From NCBI GenBank assembly GCA_039188505.1, contig JBCCZC010000327.1, positions 1 to 6,585 of the forward strand: a stretch of 6,585 nt of DNA, in the 5' to 3' direction. Of the stretch, positions 1 through 6,518 are shown piece after piece; the stretch's first letter is position 1, and every line of letters starts with the position of its first letter. This stretch comes from JBCCZC01 sp039188505 (GTDB taxonomy: Bacteria > Pseudomonadota > Gammaproteobacteria > Xanthomonadales > SZUA-38). The notes under the pieces are model-generated. The model did not search any database, was not told the origin of the DNA, and saw only the letters and a program-made list of their open reading frames with translations. A program made the translations under genes and the position numbers.

Positions 1-2692
1 CACCAGCGACCGCCCGGTCTGGATTCTCCACGACGGCCCGCCGTACGCAAACGGTGCGATCCACATCGGCCACGCGGTCAACAAGATCCTCAAGGACGTC
101 ATTTCCAAGTCGCGCTTCATGGCCGGCTATCACGCGCCGTACGTGCCGGGCTGGGACTGCCATGGCCTGCCGATCGAACTCCAGGTAGAGAAGAAGGTCG
201 GGAAGGTCGGCCACAAGGTCGACGCCAGGACGTTCCGTCAGAAATGCCGCGAGTACGCCAAGCGACAGATCGACGTTCAGCGGGACGGCTTCAAGCGCCT
301 GGGCGTCATGGGCGATTGGTCGAAGCCGTACCAGACCCTCGACTATCGCTATGAGGCGGACATCATGCGGGCGCTGGCCCGCATGGTGGAGAACGGACAC
401 CTGCACCAGGGCTCCAAGCCCGTGAACTGGTGTTTCGACTGCGGTTCGGCGCTTGCCGAGGCGGAGATCGAGTACCGCGACAAGGTCTCGCCGGCCATCG
501 ATGTGGCCTTCGCCGCGTCCGACACGCCGGCACTGGCCGCCGCCTTCGGCTACGCGCCGGCGGCTGACGAGAAAGCCTACGTCGTCATCTGGACGACGAC
601 CCCCTGGACGATCCCGGCCAATGTCGCGATCAGCCTTCACCCCGAACTCGAGTACCTGCTCGTCCGCGACGACGCGGGACGCCTGCTGGTGCTTGTCGAG
701 GAGCTGGCGGAGCAGGCGCTGCGCCGCTACGGCCACGAGGGTGACCTGGATATCGTTGGGCGGGCGAAGGGCGCCGCCCTCGATCGCATGGAGACCCGGC
801 ATCCGATCTACGATCGCGCGTCGCTGCTGGTGCTGGGCGAGCACGTGACCACGGAGGCAGGTACCGGCGCGGTCCACACGGCGCCGGGTCACGGCCAGGA
901 AGATTTCGAGGTCGGCCAGGAGTATGGCCTGCAGGTGCTGAACCCGGTGGGCCCGCGCGGGCACTTCACCGAGGAGTCCCCGATCTTCGAGGGCATGACG
1001 ATCTGGAAGGCGAACGAGCCCATCATCGAAGAGCTCCGGCAGCGCGGCGCGCTGCTGCACGTCGAGGACTACGAGCACAGCTACCCGCACTGCTGGCGCC
1101 ACAAGACGCCAACGGCATTCCGCGTGACCCCCCAGTGGTTCATCAGCATGGACAAGGCGGGCCTGCGCGAGAAGGCGATGAAGGAGATCAAGTCCGTCCG
1201 CTGGGTGCCCGAATGGGGGCAGGCGCGGATCGAGGCCATGATCGAAAACCGTCCGGATTGGTGTATCTCGCGCCAGCGCACCTGGGGCGTGCCGATCGCG
1301 CTCTTTGCGCACGCGAAAACTGGCGAGCCGCACCCGGATTCAGCGCGTCTCATGCGCGAGGTGGCCGATCGGGTGGAACAGGACGGGATCGACGCCTGGT
1401 ACGACCTCGATGCCACAGAGCTGCTCGGCGACGAGGCCGCGGAATACGACAAGGTGACCGACATCCTCGATGTCTGGTTCGATTCGGGCGTCTCGCACTA
1501 TGCCGTGCTGGATCAGCGCGACGATCTGCACGTCCCCGCGGAGATGTATCTCGAAGGTTCCGATCAGCACCGCGGCTGGTTCCAGTCGTCGCTGCTGACC
1601 TCGGTGGCCATGCGCGGCACCGCGCCGTACAAGCAGGTCCTCACGCACGGCTTTACGGTCGACGCCAACGGCCGGAAGATGTCGAAATCGCTGGGCAACG
1701 TTATCGCGCCCCAGGATGTGATGAAGACCCTCGGGGCTGACATCCTCCGCTGGTGGGTCTCCGCCTCCGATTACCGCTATGAGATCTCGGTCTCCGACGA
1801 GATCCTGAAACGTTCGGCCGATTCCTACCGCCGCGTGCGGAACACGGCCCGGTTCCTGCTGGGCAACCTCCACGGTTTCGACCCGAGCGAGCATCTCCTG
1901 CCGCTCGAGGAGTGCCTGCCGCTGGATCGTTGGGCTGTCGACTGCGCGTGGCGCGTCCAGCAGGACGTGGTCGAAGGCTACGACGACTATCAGTTTCATG
2001 TGCTGCACCAGCGGGTCCACCAGTTCTGCTCGGTGGACATGGGCGCGTTCTACCTCGACATCATCAAGGACCGCCTCTACACCTGCCAGACGGATTCGAA
2101 GCTGCGTCGCTCGGCGCAGACTGCGATGTACCACATCCTCGAGGCCATGACGCGCTGGATCGCCCCGGTGCTGACGTTCACGGCCGAGGAAATCTGGGAG
2201 CTGATCCCCGGTGATCGCCCGGAGTCAGTCCTGATGTCGACGTGGTACGAGGGCCTCGCACCGCTGCCCGAGGACGCCGAGCAGGGGCCACGGTTCTGGG
2301 CTGAGCTCCGCGCGGTCCGCGACGTGGTGGCCAAGGAACTCGAGCGGCTCCGTCGCGAGGGCACCATTGGTTCCAACCTGGCTGGTATCGCGCACGTATA
2401 TCTGCCCGACAAGCTCTACGAGCATCTCCAGCCGATCGAGAACGAGCTCCGTTTCGTGTTCATCACCTCGGAGGCCGAACTGCTGCATCTGGACGAGGCG
2501 CCCGATGAGGCGGTCACGGGTGAGGCCGTTGGTGAGGAGATCAAGGTCTGGGTCAGCGCTTCGGAGCAGCCGAAGTGCGTGCGCTGCTGGCACCAGCGGG
2601 CCGACGTGGGCATGGTCGACAAGCATCCGCAGCTCTGCGGCCGCTGCGTGGTCAACGTCGAGGGTAGGGGAGAGACCCGCTATTTCGCCTGA
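1..2692 (+). CDS. ileS: Isoleucyl-tRNA synthetase, 5' end cut off by the window
   Basis: Charges tRNA-Ile with isoleucine in the cytosol and hydrolyses mischarged Val-tRNA. The frame is open from base 2, so the ATG at 119 is internal. The visible part is 896 residues; by comparison with the roughly 940-residue bacterial enzyme, about 45 N-terminal residues are missing. Seen, numbered from base 2: the ATP-binding HIGH motif at residues 21-24 within DGPPYANGAIHIGH; the editing (CP1) domain with WTTTPWTIPANVAI near 197 and HTAPGHGQEDF near 292-302, whose D301 matches the editing aspartate; EGSDQHRGWF near 518; KMSKS at 559-563 (bases 1676-1690); the anticodon-binding helical region; and a C-terminal zinc site C859-x2-C862 ... 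C879-x2-C882. All catalytic motifs are intact. The stop at 2690-2692 overlaps lspA, as expected for the gammaproteobacterial ileS-lspA operon. Confidence 0.98.
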   Translation, partial: TSDRPVWILHDGPPYANGAIHIGHAVNKILKDVISKSRFMAGYHAPYVPGWDCHGLPIELQVEKKVGKVGHKVDARTFRQKCREYAKRQIDVQRDGFKRLGVMGDWSKPYQTLDYRYEADIMRALARMVENGHLHQGSKPVNWCFDCGSALAEAEIEYRDKVSPAIDVAFAASDTPALAAAFGYAPAADEKAYVVIWTTTPWTIPANVAISLHPELEYLLVRDDAGRLLVLVEELAEQALRRYGHEGDLDIVGRAKGAALDRMETRHPIYDRASLLVLGEHVTTEAGTGAVHTAPGHGQEDFEVGQEYGLQVLNPVGPRGHFTEESPIFEGMTIWKANEPIIEELRQRGALLHVEDYEHSYPHCWRHKTPTAFRVTPQWFISMDKAGLREKAMKEIKSVRWVPEWGQARIEAMIENRPDWCISRQRTWGVPIALFAHAKTGEPHPDSARLMREVADRVEQDGIDAWYDLDATELLGDEAAEYDKVTDILDVWFDSGVSHYAVLDQRDDLHVPAEMYLEGSDQHRGWFQSSLLTSVAMRGTAPYKQVLTHGFTVDANGRKMSKSLGNVIAPQDVMKTLGADILRWWVSASDYRYEISVSDEILKRSADSYRRVRNTARFLLGNLHGFDPSEHLLPLEECLPLDRWAVDCAWRVQQDVVEGYDDYQFHVLHQRVHQFCSVDMGAFYLDIIKDRLYTCQTDSKLRRSAQTAMYHILEAMTRWIAPVLTFTAEEIWELIPGDRPESVLMSTWYEGLAPLPEDAEQGPRFWAELRAVRDVVAKELERLRREGTIGSNLAGIAHVYLPDKLYEHLQPIENELRFVFITSEAELLHLDEAPDEAVTGEAVGEEIKVWVSASEQPKCVRCWHQRADVGMVDKHPQLCGRCVVNVEGRGETRYFA
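2666..2684 (+). promoter_or_regulatory. Ribosome-binding site and ATT start of lspA
   Basis: AGGGGAG at 2666-2672 lies inside the last codons of ileS, 9 nt before ATT 2682-2684. It decides the start: no conventional start codon in the lspA frame is near, and the resulting protein has the usual short N-terminal tail before TM1. Confidence 0.65.
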
Positions 2693-3200
2693 GCGCGCTG
2701 GCGGCCGTTCGGCGCTGGCCTGGCTGGCGCTCTCGGCGGTGGTGATCGTTCTGGACCAGTGGACCAAGCTGATCGCGGTCGGTGCCCTCGACCTCTATCA
2801 GTCGATCCCGGTATTTCCCGGGCTGAACTGGACGCTCCTGCACAACTACGGGGCAGCCTTCAGCTTCCTGAGCGATCACTCCGGTTGGCAGCGGTGGTTC
2901 TTCATCATCGTCGCCTTCGTGATCACCGTCGCGCTGATCATCTGGCTCGCCCGCCTGCCGCGAGGGGATTGGCGCAATGCCCTGCCGATCGCGCTCGTGG
3001 TGGGTGGTGCGGTCGGCAACGTCATCGACCGGATTGCCTACGGCTACGTCATCGATTTCATCGACGTCTACTACGCCAGCTGGCATTGGCCTGCCTTCAA
3101 CGTGGCCGATTCGGCGATCTCGGTGGGCGCGGTCGCGCTCATCATCTTCGGGTTCAAGACCGAGTCGCCCGACGGCGAGGACGCCGACGACAAAGCCTGA
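2682..3200 (+). CDS. lspA: Lipoprotein signal peptidase (signal peptidase II), apparent ATT start
   Basis: Inner-membrane aspartyl protease that removes the signal peptide from diacylglyceryl-modified prolipoproteins. The 172-residue product has four hydrophobic segments and the family motifs: VLDQWTK at 23-29, HNYGAAFSFL at 54-63, VGGAVGNVIDR at 107-117, VIDFIDVYY with catalytic D125, and FNVADSAI with catalytic D143. No ATG, GTG or TTG exists in frame between codon 2505 (deep inside ileS) and TM1. The two GTG codons at 2739 and 2742 would delete most of TM1. The ATT at 2682 lies 9 nt after a good ribosome-binding site (AGGGGAG, 2666-2672) and gives an N-terminus of the length seen in E. coli LspA. 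It overlaps ileS by 11 bp, so translational coupling is likely. The CTG at 2715 is a weaker alternative start. Identity is secure; the start is a reasoned inference. Confidence 0.95.
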   Translation: MSPERAGGRSALAWLALSAVVIVLDQWTKLIAVGALDLYQSIPVFPGLNWTLLHNYGAAFSFLSDHSGWQRWFFIIVAFVITVALIIWLARLPRGDWRNALPIALVVGGAVGNVIDRIAYGYVIDFIDVYYASWHWPAFNVADSAISVGAVALIIFGFKTESPDGEDADDKA

Positions 3201-3210
3201 GGTCAGCCTG

Positions 3211-4458
3211 CTATTCGACGCGGTAGCGGGTCAGCGCGTAGGAGAAGTAGACGACAGAGGCAAGCATGATCACGTAGGGCAGACCGTCCGAGCCGAAGAC
3301 GTCGATCGACAAACCGATCAGCAGCACGCCGATGACCCCGCCAATGCTGTCCATCACCCAGAACGCTGCGTTGGCGGCGATGAGCTCACCGCCCGAATAG
3401 CGATCGCCGATGAGGGCGAGGCAGGTGGAGTAGAGCCCGCCGATCACGCCGCCCCAGATATAGAGGAGGCCCAGGGCGAGCACGTTGGTGTAGATCGCCA
3501 TAGGCAGGAACACCGCACAGGTCAGGCTCAGCAGCGCCCCGACCATGATCACGTAGCGACGATCAACGAAGTCCGATAGCCAGGCGATCGGCGCCTCCAG
3601 CGTGATCGAGCCGACCATGAACGCGGTGAGCAGGAACGACGCCTTGGTGATCGACATGTCGTTGAGGATGCCGTAGATGACGATGAACGATTGCACGCCG
3701 TAGATCGACACGCCGGCCATCATGACCGCGAACATCGCCGCCGGCGTCTTCCACACGACCTCCTTTAGGCTGCCCTGTTCCTGGGCTTCCACGTGGCGCA
3801 CGAACAGCGCCGTGAGCAGCAGGGGCACAACGGCCAGCAGGCTGATGATCGCGCTCGCGGTCAGCTCTGCCTGGGTTTGCTGGGTGATGTCCTCGGCGCC
3901 GGAAACCACGTTGCCAAGGTTGTCCGAGACGAAGGGTGCGACGTGCTCGAGGATGCTCAGCAGCTCGGCGTGGTAGGGCTCGATCTGGCTCAGAACGATC
4001 GGGCCGCCCGCGAGGCCGAGGGAGAGTGAGGTGCCGAGGATCGCGAGGCTGAGCCCCCGGGTCTGCTCGGAGGCCGCGTCGTTGAGCCATGCCTGCAGGA
4101 GCAGAACGAAGAGGAAGTTGCCGATCCCGTGGATGAAGACGAGCAGCCCCCACATCGGGATGTCGGTGACGAAGCACAGCAGGATCAGCGCCGGTACGCG
4201 GAAGAGCACCGTGAGGAGCATGGCCGTGCGGGCGCCGATGGTTGCCACGATCTTGGGCACGCCCGCCGAGATCACCAGGATCGAGATGATTTCCACGGAC
4301 ATGATCACGCCGACCACGGACGTCGAAGCGCCGTACGCCTGCAGCGTCGTCGGGAAGATGACCGCGTTCATCCCCACCGAGACGGAGACGAGAAACGCGG
4401 CGAGCGCCACCGTCACGAGGATGGTCAGACGCTGTGCTCCGGAGATGCCTTCGGTCAT
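3211..4458 (-). CDS. MFS transporter, YcaD-like, with an enlarged periplasmic loop
   Basis: A 415-residue polytopic membrane protein with about 12 hydrophobic segments, the usual size for a major facilitator. Its overall pattern recalls the YcaD-like branch: an N-half loop with WLNDAASEQTRG (about 124-135) followed by a glycine-rich TM5, and a C-half IGDRYSGGELIAANAAFWVMDSIGGVIG segment. This placement is from memory of the family, not a search. The substrate is unknown. The TM5-TM6 loop (about 159-199) is a polar stretch of roughly 40 residues, unusually long for this position. The ATG start is preceded by AAGGA (4464-4468, 5 nt spacing). It is the last gene of the - strand unit, 50 bp after the sensor gene, and ends 10 bp from the convergent lspA stop with no clear intrinsic terminator between them. 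Confidence 0.85.
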   Translation of the reverse strand: MTEGISGAQRLTILVTVALAAFLVSVSVGMNAVIFPTTLQAYGASTSVVGVIMSVEIISILVISAGVPKIVATIGARTAMLLTVLFRVPALILLCFVTDIPMWGLLVFIHGIGNFLFVLLLQAWLNDAASEQTRGLSLAILGTSLSLGLAGGPIVLSQIEPYHAELLSILEHVAPFVSDNLGNVVSGAEDITQQTQAELTASAIISLLAVVPLLLTALFVRHVEAQEQGSLKEVVWKTPAAMFAVMMAGVSIYGVQSFIVIYGILNDMSITKASFLLTAFMVGSITLEAPIAWLSDFVDRRYVIMVGALLSLTCAVFLPMAIYTNVLALGLLYIWGGVIGGLYSTCLALIGDRYSGGELIAANAAFWVMDSIGGVIGVLLIGLSIDVFGSDGLPYVIMLASVVYFSYALTRYRVE

Positions 4459-4508
4459 TCTGATCCTTGTTCTCGGCCGTTCAGGGCGTCACGGAAGCGC
4501 TCGGCGGA

Positions 4509-5282
4509 TCAGGCCGCCGGCTGCGCGTCTCCCCCAGCTTTATCAAAGAAGCGCATGCGGCTGGTATTCAGCTGCGCCGCGAAATGGCGCAGGAACCAGA
4601 CGATCGAGCCGATCATATAGGAAATGAAGAAGCCGGCCACCATGGCGCGGATCGTGGCGCGTTGAATCGGCTCCAGACGCTCGTAGTAGTTGCTCTTCTC
4701 GATGTCGAGGCCCAGGACGGCTTCGAAGTTGCCGTCGCTGTCGTAGAGTGGGACGTAGGCCGAAACGAAGGTGCCCCACTGGTCGGTGTAGGGTTTGTCG
4801 GACGCGATCAGGGTCTGGGTCTCCAGCGCTTCCATGAGATCCTCGGGGATCTCGTCATACTCCTGCATGACGTCCACGCTGTCCTCGACCCCGTCGCCGT
4901 CCGCGTCGCCATCGGGCGTCGCGTCGAGCACGAAGTAGGCCTTGCCGTCCTCGCCGAGGATCACCGTGTACACGAACTCGATCTGGACGCCCGCGTTGAT
5001 CACCTTCCACATGGGCCCGATCTGGGCCTGATACTCGGGCGTGTCCTCGGATTCCGGCGAGCGGAAAGTCCGGTGGAGGTCGACGTCGATGAAGGATTGG
5101 ATCACGCCCGCGGACCGCAGCAGGCCCTCCTTGATCTCGTCTTCCTGGGCCTCGACCGCGCGCACGTAGATGAAGTAGGAGACGAACATGATCGCCGAGA
5201 AGATCACGGCCGCAACGGCGATGCCCTCCATGAGCGGGTGAAACCGGTACTGGCGCGGAGTGGCGGACGTCGATTCGCTCAT
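4509..5282 (-). CDS. Two-TM protein with periplasmic Cache-like sensor and no output domain
   Basis: A 257-residue protein: short cytosolic N-terminus, TM1 at about 18-41, a periplasmic region at about 42-207, TM2 at about 208-230 and a 27-residue cytosolic tail. The periplasmic part has the features of PDC/Cache sensors that usually precede GGDEF or chemotaxis domains: VYTVILGEDGKAYFVLD (104-120), an acidic DGDADGDGVEDSVD stretch (124-137), SDKPYTDQWGTFVSAYVPLYDSDG (161-184) and a closing VLGLDI (189-194). No HAMP, kinase, GGDEF or MCP domain follows TM2, so any signal must pass through a partner or the domain serves another role. The ligand is unknown. It starts 10 bp after the hydroxylase stop; its GAGGAG ribosome-binding site (5289-5294) overlaps that stop, so the two are likely translationally coupled. 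Confidence 0.82.
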   Translation of the reverse strand: MSESTSATPRQYRFHPLMEGIAVAAVIFSAIMFVSYFIYVRAVEAQEDEIKEGLLRSAGVIQSFIDVDLHRTFRSPESEDTPEYQAQIGPMWKVINAGVQIEFVYTVILGEDGKAYFVLDATPDGDADGDGVEDSVDVMQEYDEIPEDLMEALETQTLIASDKPYTDQWGTFVSAYVPLYDSDGNFEAVLGLDIEKSNYYERLEPIQRATIRAMVAGFFISYMIGSIVWFLRHFAAQLNTSRMRFFDKAGGDAQPAA

Positions 5283-5292
5283 GGGTGTCTCC

Positions 5293-5868
5293 TCAGGCCG
5301 CCGTCGCGAGGCGTTCCGACCGGCGCTGGCGCGCGGCGATGACCGCCGGGATGCGATCCGGCGCCGGGTGTCTGGCGGTGCCGAACAGGTGGTCCCACCA
5401 GGTGACGATCAGCCCGTAGTTGACCTTCAGATTGATGTGGTGGAACAGGTGGAAGTGGCCCCAGGCGAAGTACCTCGTGACGGGTCCCTTCACCCTCGGA
5501 TTGTGGTCCAGCAGGCCCTCGCTGAGGAACACCTCGTAGAAGTAGTGGAAGACCAGCAGGGGCAAGCCGTATTGCGGGAAGGCGAGGGTGATCAGCACCA
5601 GCGGCAGGGTCATCACCACGATGACGTCGAGTGATTCGCGCCAGCCGCCGAGCCAGAACACGAACTGCCCGGGCGTCGGGCGAACGTCCGGCGTGGCCCG
5701 CGACAGGTACGGAATCTGGTGATGTGCGACGTGGATCTTCCACAGCAGGTTCCCCGGTTTCGCGATGTGGGACCACCGATGCAGCCAGTACATGCAGAAG
5801 GTCCAAAGGAGGAAGCAGCCGAACACGCCAGCTGCGAATTTCAACCAATCGATCGCTATCTCGACCAT
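5293..5868 (-). CDS. Fatty acid hydroxylase/sterol desaturase superfamily membrane protein
   Basis: A 191-residue integral membrane protein with the histidine clusters of the di-iron hydroxylase superfamily: H30RWSH34 (HxxxH), H46VAHH50 (HxxHH) and H138FHLFHH144, followed by NYG and WWDHLFGT (150-164), a typical C-terminal signature. Hydrophobic segments lie before the first cluster (about 11-28) and in the middle (about 80-115). Members use O2 to hydroxylate or desaturate lipids, sterols, carotenoids or alkylglycerols; nothing here shows which substrate. All expected metal ligands appear present. ATG 5868 is the only plausible start in frame; the nearest purine-rich site, AAGAGG, is rather far upstream (about 13 nt). 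It is the first gene of the - strand unit, behind a candidate promoter at 5967-5994. Confidence 0.88.
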   Translation of the reverse strand: MVEIAIDWLKFAAGVFGCFLLWTFCMYWLHRWSHIAKPGNLLWKIHVAHHQIPYLSRATPDVRPTPGQFVFWLGGWRESLDVIVVMTLPLVLITLAFPQYGLPLLVFHYFYEVFLSEGLLDHNPRVKGPVTRYFAWGHFHLFHHINLKVNYGLIVTWWDHLFGTARHPAPDRIPAVIAARQRRSERLATAA

Positions 5869-5944
5869 CGCCGATGGCTGACCTCTTGCTGAAACGGGAT
5901 TCGAAGGCCATGCCTCCGCGATGACGTTCCCCCGTCACAGCCCC

Positions 5945-5979
5945 CCTGCTGTCATACAAGCCTACGATAATACAGCAGG
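5945..5979. promoter_or_regulatory. 8-bp inverted repeat around the -10 box, possible operator
   Basis: CCTGCTGT (5945-5952) and ACAGCAGG (5972-5979) are perfect inverted arms separated by 19 bp. The -10 hexamer of the candidate - strand promoter lies at the edge of the right arm, and the start point lies between the arms. This placement suits a repressor site; a stem-loop in the early leader is possible only if transcription starts further upstream. No regulator gene is in the window. Confidence 0.4.
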
Positions 5980-5994
5980 TTACGGGCGCCTCAA
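5967..5994 (-). promoter_or_regulatory. Candidate sigma70 promoter for the hydroxylase-sensor-MFS unit
   Basis: Read on the - strand: TTGAGG (5994-5989), a 16-bp spacer, then TATTAT (5972-5967). This stretch is visibly richer in A+T than its surroundings. The start point would be near 5960, leaving a leader of about 90 nt before ATG 5868. Assigned by pattern only. Confidence 0.5.
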
Positions 5995-6020
5995 AACAAA
6001 CATCTGTAACATCTCATGGC

Positions 6021-6039
6021 GCCGCGGGCCGCCCGCGGC
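6021..6039. repeat. GC-only palindrome upstream of the tRNA promoter
   Basis: GCCGCGGGC and GCCCGCGGC flank a single central C at 6030: a perfect 9-bp inverted repeat. It ends 16 bp before the -35 box of the tRNA gene. It is not followed by a T run on either strand, so it does not look like an intrinsic terminator. Confidence 0.6.
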
Positions 6040-6055
6040 CCCGTCTGGCGCTGTA

Positions 6056-6084
6056 TTGCTGGCGGCTCGGCCTTTGGCTATACT
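6056..6084 (+). promoter_or_regulatory. Promoter of tRNA-Thr
   Basis: TTGCTG (6056-6061), a 17-bp spacer and TATACT (6079-6084), followed by a GC-only discriminator GCCGCG (6085-6090). A GC-rich discriminator is typical of stable-RNA promoters under stringent control. Transcription would start near 6091, about 12 nt before the mature tRNA end. Confidence 0.75.
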
Positions 6085-6102
6085 GCCGCGCCTTCACCCG
6101 GC

Positions 6103-6171
<69 letters not shown>

Positions 6172-6178
<7 letters not shown>

Positions 6179-6218
6179 TCCTCGGATACTCCCTTCGGTC
6201 GCACCCAAGGATGGTGCC
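6172..6218 (+). other. Hairpin 1 of unit 1, built on the tRNA CCA end
   Basis: GGCACCATCCT (6172-6182) pairs perfectly with AGGATGGTGCC (6208-6218). After one C-A mismatch, GG 6184-6185 pairs with CC 6205-6206. The loop contains CTTCGG (6193-6198), a UUCG tetraloop-type sequence. The 5' arm includes the discriminator, CCA and three acceptor bases of the tRNA. No T run follows directly, so it is not a standard intrinsic terminator. Confidence 0.75.
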
Positions 6219-6250
6219 AGTCGACCGACCCACCTCCGGTTTTTGGTTTT

Positions 6251-6272
6251 CCCGCCTGCATTTGTAGGAGGG
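6251..6272 (+). other. Hairpin 2 of unit 1
   Basis: CCCGCCTGC (6251-6259) pairs with GTAGGAGGG (6264-6272) with one internal G-A mismatch and a G-T wobble; the loop is ATTT. It follows a T-rich stretch and is not followed by one, so it is not an intrinsic terminator on the + strand. Confidence 0.55.
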
Positions 6273-6320
6273 CAGATTCTTCACTGTTGGGATCGTGACA
6301 GCGGGCTGCTGCGGGCGCGA

Positions 6321-6348
6321 ATCGGTTCGAATCCGTCCACCGGCACCA
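6321..6348 (+). repeat. Second copy of the tRNA-Thr 3' end
   Basis: Bases 6323-6348 repeat the last 26 nt of the tRNA (6153-6178) exactly, and the match runs on two bases to 6350. The outer two T-stem pairs are lost (AT instead of GG at 6321-6322), and there is no 5' acceptor strand, D-arm or anticodon arm. It is therefore a partial tRNA copy, not a gene. Confidence 0.92.
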
Positions 6349-6388
6349 TCTCCCATGACTCGCTTCGCTCCCCAAGGGAGATGGTGGC
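6342..6388 (+). other. Hairpin 1 of unit 2
   Basis: CACCATCTCCC (6344-6354) pairs with GGGAGATGGTG (6376-6386), 11 bp; then a G-G mismatch and one further G-C pair (6342/6388). The distal part of the stem differs from unit 1 on both arms, and pairing is kept. Confidence 0.75.
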
Positions 6389-6420
6389 AGTCGACCGACC
6401 CACCTCCGGTTCTTGGTTTT

Positions 6421-6442
6421 CCCGCCTCCGTTCGTAGGAGGG
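6421..6442 (+). other. Hairpin 2 of unit 2
   Basis: Same position in the unit: CCCGCCTCC (6421-6429) against GTAGGAGGG (6434-6442). The G-A mismatch is kept, the wobble position is C-T here, and the loop has changed to GTTC. The equivalent region of unit 3 lies beyond the window. Confidence 0.5.
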
Positions 6443-6490
6443 CAGATTCTTCCCTATTGGGAGTGTGACAGCCGGCTGCTGATGGCGCGA

Positions 6491-6518
6491 ATCGGTTCGA
6501 ATCCGTCCACCGGCACCA
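6491..6518 (+). repeat. Third copy of the tRNA-Thr 3' end
   Basis: Bases 6493-6518 again match the last 26 nt of the tRNA exactly, 170 bp after the second copy and with the same AT change at the outer T-stem. The shared change suggests that copies 2 and 3 arose from each other or are homogenised together. Confidence 0.92.

Noticed and set aside
119..121. ATG 119 as the start of ileS
   Set aside because: The frame is open back to base 2 and encodes the HIGH motif upstream of this ATG, so the true start lies outside the window.
1340..2134. Long - strand frames inside ileS
   Set aside because: GC-rich coding DNA commonly leaves long antisense frames; these have no domain signature or ribosome-binding site and lie over a conserved ileS.
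3195..3215. Bidirectional terminator between lspA and the MFS gene (CTGA-GG-TCAG)
   Set aside because: The stem is only four pairs with a two-base loop and has no flanking T run on either strand.
5279..5959. A 226-codon frame on the - strand overlapping the hydroxylase gene
   Set aside because: It is a shadow in another frame, rich in Arg and Pro, with no recognisable motif; the hydroxylase frame has all histidine clusters and the coupled downstream gene.
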